In this document: piece after piece, positions 58,001 through 64,000 of the stretch
How positions within the stretch are numbered: the first letter of the stretch is position 1
How the letters are laid out: each line of letters opens with the position of its first letter
DNA from: Saccharina japonica
Taxonomy: Eukaryota > Sar > Phaeophyceae > Laminariales > Laminariaceae
Reading direction: 5' to 3'
Assembly: GCA_008828725.1 (NCBI GenBank)
Contig: MEHQ01003082.1
Location: forward strand, 167,641 to 231,640
DNA length: 64,000 nucleotides
Translations under genes and position numbers: made by a program
The notes under the pieces: generated by a model
The model's input: only the letters and a program-made list of their open reading frames with translations
What the model was told of the DNA's origin: nothing
The model's database searches: none

Positions 58001-61000
58001 ATTCAAAGTTTTTATCCTTCTGTAGCAGGGTACATGACCGCCATACAATCAGGCTGATTAAGGGGAGACATGCCCCCCCAGGTCAGCCCACAAGTAATAA
58101 GCTTGACTGCAAGGAATTCCACGGTTGCACCCCGTTAATACGAGACGTCGTACTTGCAGTCGTTACGTGGAGAAAATGTATCGTGTGGTTTAGAAAGCAT
58201 CTGCGTCGATGCCGCCTCGAATCGTGTGGAAACCCCACGGGCTGATTGCGGATTTGCCTGGAGCTCATCGAGCCAGCACGTGACTTTCGTTGCCCCTCCG
58301 GACAACATTGAGGTCCCTCTGCACCCGGAGATGAATAGGACCCTTCGTCGAGTTAGAAATCCTTCCAAACACCAACAACTCCAACAGGCCGGTGAAGACA
58401 GCGGACATGCCCCAGGTCGATACCGACCAGCACGATGGTTCCTAAGTTTCCGTTCACAGTTGTACCTTCAACCATGCGAGTACTGCCATACGAGTACTAA
58501 CGTACTGCTAATATATGCATACAGATAGTAGTTGACCAGTGAGTGTGTTAGTGGCATGAAACACTTCACTTGCTCTTCACCACCAGCATCGTTGACAGGA
58601 GGCACCAGCATCGTTGACAGCATTCAGGCATTCATGAACAGAGCAATAACGCCGTTATAATATGCGTTGGCCTCGTTCAAACAGACAACTGAACCCCAAC
58701 AGAATGCCTGACATCATATGTGCATGCAATGTAATATTTTAGAAAGTCTTTGTTGTCACACTTGTTTGCGTGTACCTGACGTTACCGTGAACAATGCATT
58801 TTAAACAAAGCAGGACCATCATCTGATATCTCTAACATCTCACCTCCCCCTTCGTCGGCTGAGTTGTTGCGGAACACAATGTTGCCGGCGAAATGGACCG
58901 AGGAAACGTCATTAGCGGACACAGCACCTGCAAATTGGTATTGGATATGTTATGTATTATAATTTAATCGAATATGTCACGACCACATTCTGTATCAATA
59001 TCCAAACTCACGTTCACTAGACTCGGTGCTACGAAAGTAAACTGACCAACAATGAAATCAACAGACGGTGGACGTAAGGCGGGAACATTAATATTGGCAT
59101 GTCATTATACATCGAAAAACGATTTCCATCGGAAACGTTCGCAACTTTACAGTATCAGCTCTACAGTAGTTATTGTCCATGGTATGAGTGACCTGTCGAG
59201 CCCAGTGGCCCATCGCGGGACGACTATGGAAACAGTCGCCAACGCTTGATCACTGAGATGCATATAGATGTCAAACACACCAACCTAAGCCTGCCAATAT
59301 CATACATCATACATCATCTCGAAATCGTGCATGCGGATTATCCGAAGACTGTCCTGACGAATAAAACGCCTATGATCGCATGTGCATGACGATATATTTA
59401 GCGCTGTCGGTGCCACCGGTGTCAGCGTTTCCAGCGCGCTTCGAACAGTATATATAACAGCAGCAACGAACGCCCTGAGTATAAGTTTGAGGGCATCCAG
59501 CTCGCCGAGATGGGGAGCAGCCCCGGTATTAAAATAACGCCTTCTGCCGCCGCTGTCACCTCCTTCGACACTGGCAGCGTTGTTGACAAACGACACGTTG
59601 CCAGTGATGTTGATGGATGATTCTTGGATCGTATTGATTGCACCTGATTTAAGGACAACGCAGTATTTGGCTCTGTCAAACTAGTCAAAACGATCGCCTA
59701 GACTGCAGGCCACAAATTTATCTTGTATCTGGTGTTGTGGTTTATGGCATACTAAACATGTCGACATCATCTAGTTCGACTCACGGCCCATGTGCACTGG
59801 GTTGAGGTTCCATTCTAGCGTTCTCCAGTGTGAATTTAACAACGTTGTTGTATTTAAAGAGTTTCCACACTATTGCAGTGACATTCATTTTTTGTTTTCA
59901 ATATGCAACCCCGGTAGAGTAGTGGTCAGCTTCAAATACTACTATCATTGGTACCCAGGATCGAATCCCACCGTGGTGAGATATTTGTATTTATTTGAAA
60001 AAAAAAACAGGAACCAATTGCTGAGAGCGCCTTCGTCGCGTGGGTAGGCGGAATCCGACGCAAGTCGACGAGGGAAGAAAGTGCTGAAATCTTCACGCGA
60101 TAAAAATGCAAGGCAAGAACCGTAGTTGGGGAGGAGGGAGAAGAGCCTACTTTGTGACCCCGGATCTGAGTTACGACTAGGAAGGAGAGAGAAAGGAAGG
60201 GCGAAGATAATAAATGGGATAGAAAAAAAAAAAAAAAAACTACGATGGCTGAGGAGGAAGCGTGCGCCCGTAGGTCAGGACAGCAGTGCGATCCTATACA
60301 GCAAGCGATTCCACCGTTTCAGCCCGTCAATATCAGGCGTCGTCTCTACCCTACAGTATTGGCGTGATGGGCATAGAAGTACCGTGCTCGAGTCGTCTGT
60401 AGCACCGTAAGTGCAGCAGGCACCAGCTTTGCCGACAGAGCTGAAGCATTCGTCGACGGAGAAACAACGTTGATGTAGTGCGTGTTTGCTCTTTTTCGTA
60501 CGGACTAGCGAACCTGACGAAAGGGTTGGGCTGCAATTGGGCATACGGGCAAAACGAAAAGAATATCGTCGTTGTCACCATTGTACGTGTATACCTGAAC
60601 GTACCGCGCTTGTGGCCACTCAAAGAAAATCGCCAAACCACGTAGATATATGAACAATCTCACCTCCGACTCTGCCGGCTGAGTTGTAGTTAAAAATGAT
60701 GTTCCCAGCAAGTCTGACTGAGGAGAAGAAACTAGCGAACACGGCACCTGAAGATTTACAACGGATATTTGAAAAGTTTTGGACGAATTGAATATGTTAC
60801 AACCACAGCCTGTATGATTACCCAAACGCACTTTCACTAGAGTCGGTGCAGTGCAAGTCAGGAGAATAATTTTATCATGAACAGTTGTCACAGGAAAATT
60901 AGTAGCCACGGAAGGATATGTCTACCAGCTATACAACAGTTTCCGACCATTTCGTTCGTGAACTGCCGAAACCAGTGACCCATCGGGGCGCAATTCTGGA

Positions 61001-62092
61001 CACGGTCGTCAAAAACCTACCACCAAAATAATGATGCATAAACGCGAAGGCTTAACCCTCCAACGCCATACACCATACACTATCTCTATATCCGCGATGC
61101 GGAATATCCGAGGAGCTTCATGTTTTTTATCACCGTCGGTTCCGTCCGCGTCCGCTTTTCGAACGTGTTTCAGACAGGCAATGGAACAGCAGTGACGAAC
61201 GTCGTTAGCATAATTTTGACAGATCCGACGTCTCCCAGAACGCCAACGGCCCTGGCATTAAAACAACGCATTCCGCAGCCGCTGTCATCTCCGCCTTCGT
61301 GGCAGCATTGTGACAAACGACGCGTTGCCGGTGGCATTGATGGATACATCTTGCATCGCACTGATGGTACCTGCAGAAAAAATAACGTAGTATCCGTCTT
61401 CCCGACCTGCTCCACATTACTACCCAGACAGCCATCCATACGCATATGTGGTCGCTGGTGGTATTGTTTGGGTCGCAAACAAGTACAGCACTGACACAAC
61501 ATACAGTGAAATACCAGACCTACGACCTGCATGACGTCGATAGTCGACAAGAGTTTGGACATTATCTATTTCGAGTCACGACACATGTAGGAAATATTGC
61601 GCGCAGCCTGGATCGTCCCACAACAAGATATCATGGCCAAGCTACCGTAACGACCATATCCCGGACACTTAATTCGGGCAGACCCCACCCGCAAAAGTCC
61701 TGTTCGTACTAAATCTCGTCTTGGATTCAAGGTCATTGTGTATAAAGTCGAACAGCGAGTTATCGAAAGGTACATAAATCTCGTGGGAACGCTACGTCGT
61801 CCCTGCGGTCGTCGGCCTTTGGACAGCACCTAAAACATTGTTACACAGGATGTAGCTGGTGCCTGGTTTTCCTGCTTAGTTTGTCAGTGTGATGCCCTTA
61901 GCGCAAACCAAGTCGGTAAGAGTTGCGCGAACTCAGTTGCTATATATTTATGGTGTCGCATTGTAACAGACCAAACTGAAACTTCACCTATTTGCAACAG
62001 GCCCTTACCTCCTTCTCCGCCAGCAATGTTGTTGTCGAAGACCATACTGCCATCGCCGTCAATAGATGATGCGTCATGTAAATGTATAGCCC
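36063..62092 (-). CDS. Split gene: Pmp-like beta-helix ectodomain plus multi-pass membrane protein (5' end missing)
   Basis: I read 17 exon positions on the minus strand, in transcript order: 62092-62009, 61370-61289 (decayed, probably skipped), 60747-60664, 59643-59560, 58927-58844, 57777-57694, 57128-57045, 55263-55180, 51170-51090, 45994-45914, 41763-41683, 40673-40587, 40184-39744, 39324-39134, 38709-38415, 37932-37631, 37079-36063. All intact exons are flanked by AG and GT and join in frame, giving about 1,054 residues in this window. The product is predicted to be a plasma-membrane protein with an extracellular right-handed beta-helix of repeated GA(V/I)...GN..F..N(N)SA...GG rungs, then GGA-type repeats, a Cys-rich segment and about eight or nine membrane helices. 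The same architecture occurs in large stramenopile families of unknown function; a receptor or channel role is inference. No signal peptide or start codon was found, so the 5' end probably lies beyond 64 kb. Introns run from about 0.25 to 5.1 kb and contain transposons. Further rung exons may be hidden in the longest introns. Confidence 0.8.
37631..37932 (-). CDS. Exon: last Cys module and first membrane helices
   Basis: The 302 bp exon starts after ...ccatgcag with AC, which completes a TAC codon with the last T of the upstream exon. The joined sequence reads GYQGP-YCAVCANGYAPGLG, a regular Cys module, and this validates the splice. It continues with RRCNKCSG, then a strong hydrophobic helix (FSTVVLLLLLIAVVSAFYYL). 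A basic and polar linker follows, then the start of a second helix (MSAIRIFVVAAQIVVQ) that is completed by the next exon's FTEIAG. The donor is CAG|gtgtgt in phase 0. Confidence 0.88.
37950..38315. repeat. Tandem duplication (~179 bp x 2) in an intron
   Basis: Two similar units lie in the intron between the Cys-rich exon and the next exon. They start at about 37950 and 38129 and share gagaaggcggggtgaagat, aggtaacgttt.tac.ggg, ggagctcg.tg.cactcct, gttaccaggcgt and cgcccaaagctaatatg. The intron probably grew by local duplication. Confidence 0.75.
38415..38709 (-). CDS. Exon: Cys-rich juxtamembrane segment
   Basis: The 295 bp exon begins after ctacag with ACT TAT TCT (phase 0) and ends at CCCAT|gtgagt (phase 1). 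It encodes a Cys-rich stretch: CRFELACAQCLPDGCDSD, then VPTCEAIPDGVWPNST, GYFRISAESPLVLECF, EACKGG and YCANGYQGP. The 'GY.R.S....v.eC...aC.GG....C..GY.GP.C' pattern is the standard link between beta-helix and membrane region in this protein family. The frame stays open past the donor for about 26 codons, so a simple ORF caller would overextend it with spurious sequence. Confidence 0.87.
39134..39324 (-). CDS. Exon: last beta-helix coils
   Basis: The 191 bp exon starts after ttgccag with GC, completing a Gly codon, and ends CGA GAA|gtgagc in phase 0. It encodes SVGGALLNFGALEVINTQF, KENMADDGGLAIQNEESAV and GLRNVTFDDNIL. This is the classic GGA / F.xN / N.a..GG spacing of Pmp-type beta-helix repeats. 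It continues directly from the 441 bp exon (…FLRNIVG-GSVGGALLN) and leads into the Cys-rich exon. Confidence 0.83.
39744..40184 (-). CDS. Exon: beta-helix block with GGA repeats
   Basis: The 441 bp exon has acceptor acacccag|GAGCGG and donor ATCGTTG|gtgaga, both in the same phase as the rung exons. An N-terminal part without obvious repeats contains CLNGTRCSCPVAYCADL. It is followed by at least three coils: GTIAFIDNSALDNGGAVSI, DAIFAFNSANSGGAVRLTS, and DFERCRFEGNFGQLGGALRL. The N..A..GGA motif is diagnostic of chlamydial-type polymorphic membrane protein repeats. Unlike the upstream coils, several coils are fused here in one exon. Confidence 0.86.
40587..40673 (-). CDS. Rung exon, 87 bp (divergent)
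   Basis: The acceptor is gtttcgttag|GAGCAATC and the donor CACCCAAG|gtaggg, in phase 1-1. It encodes GAIKTTDSSISIGTVSLAEV followed by ISSTFTFTQ. The GAI start and SSI.I strand match the rung pattern, but the GN..F..NSA half is degenerate. This is the least certain of the intact rung exons. Confidence 0.6.
41683..41763 (-). CDS. Rung exon, 81 bp
   Basis: The acceptor is ggttgcag|GTGGTATT and the donor GAAGGAG|gtgaga, in phase 1-1. It encodes GGILAARSTIYVTGYAIFEF followed by NSATREGG, one beta-helix rung. It is preceded in the transcript by an intron of about 4.15 kb. Confidence 0.82.
41764..45913 (-). other. Large intron (about 4.15 kb)
   Basis: Bounded by clean rung exons. No further rung exon or known repeat was recognised; it contains many short acctaac / ggtacctg-like words. 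Confidence 0.55.
45914..45994 (-). CDS. Rung exon, 81 bp
   Basis: The acceptor is catctgcag|GTGGGGCC and the donor GATGGAG|gtgaga, in phase 1-1. It encodes GGACHASQSLINIDGYCYMS followed by HNTAYDGG. It carries two Cys residues, unusual among the rungs. The flanking introns are about 5.1 kb upstream and 4.15 kb downstream. Confidence 0.78.
46509..46619. repeat. Short hairpin (inverted repeat ~29 bp arms)
   Basis: tattacgggggaccatagta on the left mirrors tactatgctcctccgtaata on the right, around a spacer of about 55 bp. It is probably a tiny foldback element in the large intron. Confidence 0.6.
46660..46795. repeat. Degenerate minisatellite of 'ctaccgtact' type
   Basis: Successive 9-11 bp units (ctactgtc, ctaccgtg, cttcgtactgtc, ctaccgtactactatg, ctgccgtcttactgt, actactgtactgctgtg) repeat over 130 bp. 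Confidence 0.6.
49980..50036. repeat. 12 bp tandem repeat (acgatagtaaat)
   Basis: Four units of acgatagt(a/g)aat run consecutively. They lie in an intron. Confidence 0.7.
51090..51170 (-). CDS. Rung exon, 81 bp
   Basis: The acceptor is ccaacag|GTGCTGTC and the donor CAAGGAG|gtgaga, in phase 1-1. It encodes GAVRVTETEVHISGNTSFTY followed by NLANFQGG, a near-consensus rung. Confidence 0.84.
51171..55179 (-). other. Large intron (about 4 kb)
   Basis: It contains a diverged family-B repeat (53140-53245). A telomere-like ccctaaccctga word at 53521 is not repeated enough to matter. No convincing exon was found. Confidence 0.5.
53140..53245 (+). repeat. Family B repeat, diverged, in an intron
   Basis: Weak but ordered matches: ctaggaagacgattcagcat, gggtactgggtgcactcgat and tcgacgagtaaacg, with an AC-rich end. 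It lies in the intron between the rung exons at 51090 and 55180. Confidence 0.45.
55180..55263 (-). CDS. Rung exon, 84 bp
   Basis: The acceptor is ccctgcag|GTTTCTTG and the donor ATCGGAG|gtgaga, in phase 1-1. It encodes GFLTGAGDSFVNIEGNTLFH followed by NNSAGNIGG. The GN.LF.NNSA core is perfectly kept. Confidence 0.85.
55853..56285. repeat. Dispersed ~430 bp repeat, copy 2 (intronic)
   Basis: It is paired with 21568-22010 by the same ordered blocks (cgaccttttatgattcccta, gagtgtggataccaaacagg, agctccgaatga). It lies in the intron between the rung exons at 55180 and 57045. Confidence 0.55.
56395..56630. other. GC-rich island in an intron, unidentified
   Basis: About 235 bp with C/G runs (ccgccttcccccgccccccg, gggtagggtggcgcggggca) contrast sharply with AT-rich flanks. 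An 80-codon minus-strand frame crosses it, but its Arg/Pro/Gly composition looks like translated structural RNA or plain GC-rich DNA. No known gene is recognised. Confidence 0.5.
56642..56671. repeat. (CAT)n microsatellite
   Basis: About ten CAT units lie just after a GC-rich island (56395-56630). Confidence 0.85.
57045..57128 (-). CDS. Rung exon, 84 bp
   Basis: The acceptor is acccgcag|GTGCCATC and the donor GCTGGAG|gtaaga, in phase 1-1. It encodes GAILARISSSIHIEGDTNMY followed by DNFAGDAGG. The upstream intronic sequence stays open in this frame for some distance, so a naive ORF is longer than the exon. Confidence 0.84.
57694..57777 (-). CDS. Rung exon, 84 bp
   Basis: The acceptor is acccacag|GTGCTGTC and the donor AATGGAG|gtaagg, in phase 1-1. 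It encodes GAVFLNRGSSMHTVGHTSFV followed by HNIVEHNGG. Confidence 0.82.
58844..58927 (-). CDS. Rung exon, 84 bp (duplicated block, copy 1)
   Basis: The acceptor is tttgcag|GTGCTGTG and the donor GGGGGAG|gtgaga, in phase 1-1. It encodes GAVSANDVSSVHFAGNIVFR followed by NNSADEGG. It pairs with the exon at 60664: the neighbouring intron sequence is similar at both places, indicating a tandem block duplication. Confidence 0.87.
59560..59643 (-). CDS. Rung exon, 84 bp (duplicated block, copy 1)
   Basis: The acceptor is aaatcag|GTGCAATC and the donor GAAGGAG|gtgaca, in phase 1-1. It encodes GAINTIQESSINITGNVSFV followed by NNAASVEGG. This is the intact paralogue of the broken exon at 61289. Confidence 0.85.
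59907..60240 (+). mobile_element. SINE family A, head variant, in an intron of the membrane gene
   Basis: The head is CCCCGGTAGAGTAGTGGTCAG and ccaggatcgaatcccaccgt. The body is the same as in the subtype-I copies (gacgagggaagaaagtgctg, ctgagttacgactaggaagg), and an A-tract ends at about 60240. It is inserted opposite to the gene's transcription, between the two duplicated exon blocks. Confidence 0.83.
60664..60747 (-). CDS. Rung exon, 84 bp (duplicated block, copy 2)
   Basis: The acceptor is atcttcag|GTGCCGTG and the donor GTCGGAG|gtgaga, in phase 1-1. It encodes GAVFASFFSSVRLAGNIIFN followed by YNSAGRVGG. It is paralogous to the exon at 58844. Confidence 0.86.
61289..61370 (-). pseudogene. 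Decayed rung exon (duplicated block, copy 2)
   Basis: The acceptor tctgcag|GTACCATC and the first 59 bases match the exon at 59560 closely (GTISAMQDVSINATGNASFV). The region then lacks two bases relative to the 84 bp pattern, so the frame breaks at the expected NNAA. The donor position reads GGAG|at instead of GGAG|gt. Both lesions predict that the exon is not used. Because its neighbours share one phase, skipping it leaves the protein in frame. A sequencing error could explain the deletion but would have to coincide with the donor change. Confidence 0.75.
62009..62092 (-). CDS. Rung exon, 84 bp (most 5' exon found)
   Basis: The acceptor is cctgcag|GGGCTATA and the donor GAAGGAG|gtaagg, in phase 1-1. 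It encodes GAIHLHDASSIDGDGSMVFD followed by NNIAGGEGG. Since it begins in mid-codon, at least one more upstream coding exon must exist; none is convincing up to 64000. Confidence 0.83.
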
Positions 62093-64000
62093 CTGCAGGT
62101 AGGCATATACATGTCGTTGTGATCTTCAGCAGAATCTACGAAGCAGGACTGTGGTGGCCCGTTCACGACTCTGCAGGCAGGGCTAAGCTCACGAAGGTAG
62201 TCGTTTTTGCAATATAAATAATAAACATACCGACCAAGGGTGTTGAAGTAGATTGGCTTGTGACTGGCGTATAATGCCAGATAGAGGCCAAATGCCGAAC
62301 CGCGGTTAGGCTGCTTCTGTGATATGATGAGAGCTCAGCTCTGTAGAAGAAGAAGATGGTGTTACTGGTGACCCGAGTTCAAGATTTTGATGTTATATTA
62401 TTGATGCTCTGCTCAGGAAGAGAGGCAGATGATGAGAGTGATCGGCAGGGCGTGGTGGTGCCTGGTGGATCGATACATCCCGTTGAGATACAAAGCAAGA
62501 CCCCGAGCTACAAGCAAGACCCCGAGAAAAAAACAGAAACAAAAGGCATCTACATGCTGCTATATACGACGTTTGTACTCGTGGGGTCGTGGGACCCTGA
62601 TTGGCAGTAAGACTTTCCCGAGGATGAAACTGTCATTTCCTATTGATGAAACCGTCACTTTCTACGAACCGACTTCGTACTTGTATATACGACCAACGAC
62701 ACAATACGTGCGAGTATGTGCTTGTATTCATATTATACGTACATACATATGTGTACGACTACTACTGCTGCTGCTGTAGAGCGCATATACTGTTGCTACT
62801 ACTACTGCTGTCACGGCCTACTATGGATACCTACGTACAGTACTTACAGTACGTAGCGGCACGTAGTGTCGACGTAATTGAACTGAGTTGCCCCTGGTAT
62901 CCTACGTTTGTTACTGCTGTGTCATACTGTCGGCTACTTACTTACGTAATACGTACCAGCTACTATGTTATCTGTGTACTCAGCTATGTTACCTTAGCAG
63001 CGACATTGTCCTTCTACTGTTGTGGAGAAGTACAAATCACTGACAAAGGGTTGACGTATGATTGTAACTATGTTGAGGTTCCCAATTTGAAAGCTTTCTA
63101 CAGGAATTTGGCATATCGCCTACAATACTGGTGTTATATGTATATGTATAGGTACCAAAATCGACATTTTCCCGGAATAGTTTCACTTTTCATCTCCGGC
63201 CGCGGGTCTTTTCTCGCGCTATCGGCTGCGGGGCACGCAGGGGCCCAACGTGTACACCACGGCGCCAGTGCGGGTCCCGGTCGAAGCCCATGGGGCGTGC
63301 TCTGGGCCTTCAAAGTCGCGAAATCTGGCAAATAACTCAGGGGAGACGTTCCGACTTGACACCGCCTTGCAGCTACATGAACAACCTGCCGTACGACTTT
63401 TGTTTATCCGTGTGAAACTGGATGGTTTCATTTTTGACACGCCGCATGAACGGAACGCACACAGCACGCACCTCGCACGAGACAACAAGGACCACACCCA
63501 CATGGAACGAAGCACACATCTAGCGCCATGCATAGTAGTTAATACATCGTTGCATGCGTCTGCTCTCTATGGGTTGTGTACAGCAGTAGCAGTTGTACGA
63601 AACGCTTCAAAAATTACACGCGCATTATTTATTATTTGCGTAAATTTGTAATTTGGTTCCATCATTATTTTGGAATCTCCGTTGAGTACACATACATACA
63701 TGCCCAGATCTACGAGTGAGTACGTATATATGTACAGCAGTACGCATATCATATCTAGCTCTCTCTTATCTACGAGCGATAGGCCGATCTACAGTACATA
63801 CGTACGATTACAAGTGCTTTAGTCCAGTAGGAGTACTACTACTGCTGTACTTTACGGGAACTGGTGTCTAGTCTAGACTACACACTACAAAGCAGCCAAG
63901 GCGCCCTTTATCAAAAAGCACAGCAGTGCAGCAGAAGAAGCTGCAGAACACGCAGCAGCCAGCCGCGGTTAAGATTATTGCGTTTGTGGCGGCTGTTGTT
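62093..64000. other. Upstream part of the gene or intron, exon not found
   Basis: There are trinucleotide-rich stretches (ctactactgctgctgctg around 62757-62815 and 63833-63850), many gtac/tacgta words and a GC-rich patch at 63195-63345. The missing 5' exons of the membrane gene must lie here or beyond; none could be supported. Confidence 0.4.

Larger units (their letters stand above)
58840..61375. repeat. Two-exon block duplication inside the gene
   Basis: The stretch 58844-59643 (two rung exons and their intron) resembles 60664-61370. Besides the exons, intron pieces align: gtgctacgaaagtaaactga versus gtgcagtgcaagtcaggaga, and ccaaactcacgttcactaga versus ccaaacgcactttcactaga. The distance between exon starts is 716 bp in one copy and 625 bp in the other. 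A SINE (59907-60240) lies between the copies. Confidence 0.8.

Noticed and set aside
62643..63335. 230-codon plus-strand open frame
   Set aside because: It is made of Tyr/Val/Cys-rich translation of TAC/TGC triplet repeats; no domain. The GC-rich end is discussed separately.
1..64000. CRISPR arrays, operons, bacterial promoters or integrative elements
   Set aside because: No regularly spaced direct repeats with unique spacers. The split gene, SINEs and LINE show eukaryotic nuclear DNA.

Overview
The window is nuclear DNA of a eukaryote. It has one long split gene with GT-AG introns, abundant degenerate transposable elements, microsatellites and long gene-poor stretches. There are no operons, bacterial promoters or rRNA/tRNA genes. 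The best guess for the organism is a stramenopile alga, most likely brown-alga-like. This rests on recognising the gene in the right half: a polymorphic-membrane-protein (Pmp) type beta-helix, a Cys-rich 'GYxGPYCAVC' segment and a multi-pass membrane C-terminus, a combination I know from oomycetes, diatoms and brown algae. Species-level identity cannot be claimed.

Left third (1-25.5 kb): I see no convincing host gene. The DNA is a mosaic of repeats. (A) There are eleven copies or fragments over the whole window of a tRNA-headed SINE with an A-rich tail, in at least two subtypes. (B) A short ~200 bp family ends in '...AATGTGAAGAACACACAC'. (C) A ~650 bp family ends in '...AATGTGAAGATAACAACAAC', so B and C appear to share a 3' tail. 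(D, E) Two small TA-flanked MITE families occur, one copy inserted in a SINE. (F-I) There are single inverted-repeat elements, including a ~940 bp almost perfect palindrome at 14.06-15.0 kb. Three hAT-like elements lie consecutively at 18.7-25.0 kb, with subterminal GGGTACCC or CCGGTTTT motifs and imperfect 8-bp flanking duplications. One of them sits inside a MITE.

Middle (25.5-36 kb): a decayed APE-type non-LTR retrotransposon lies on the minus strand (25.5-29.8 kb), with endonuclease and reverse transcriptase reading frames broken by stops and frameshifts. It is followed by a SINE pair and about 4 kb of gene-free DNA.

Right half (36-62+ kb): one minus-strand gene occupies at least 26 kb. 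I reconstructed 17 exon positions by reading splice sites and reading phase. Twelve are tiny exons (seven of 84 bp, three of 81 bp, one of 87 bp, plus one decayed 82 bp copy). Each encodes about one 27-29 residue beta-helix rung, and all intact ones start and end in the same phase. They are followed by a 441 bp beta-helix exon, a 191 bp exon, a Cys-rich exon, an exon with the last Cys module and first membrane helices, and a 1,017 bp exon with the remaining membrane helices and the stop. The 5' end is not found and probably lies beyond 64 kb. Because the rung exons are symmetric, any can be skipped, duplicated or shuffled without a frameshift. A two-exon block has been duplicated, and one copy of one exon is broken. 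This is the most interesting system in the window: a surface receptor- or channel-like protein with a modular, exon-shuffling ectodomain.
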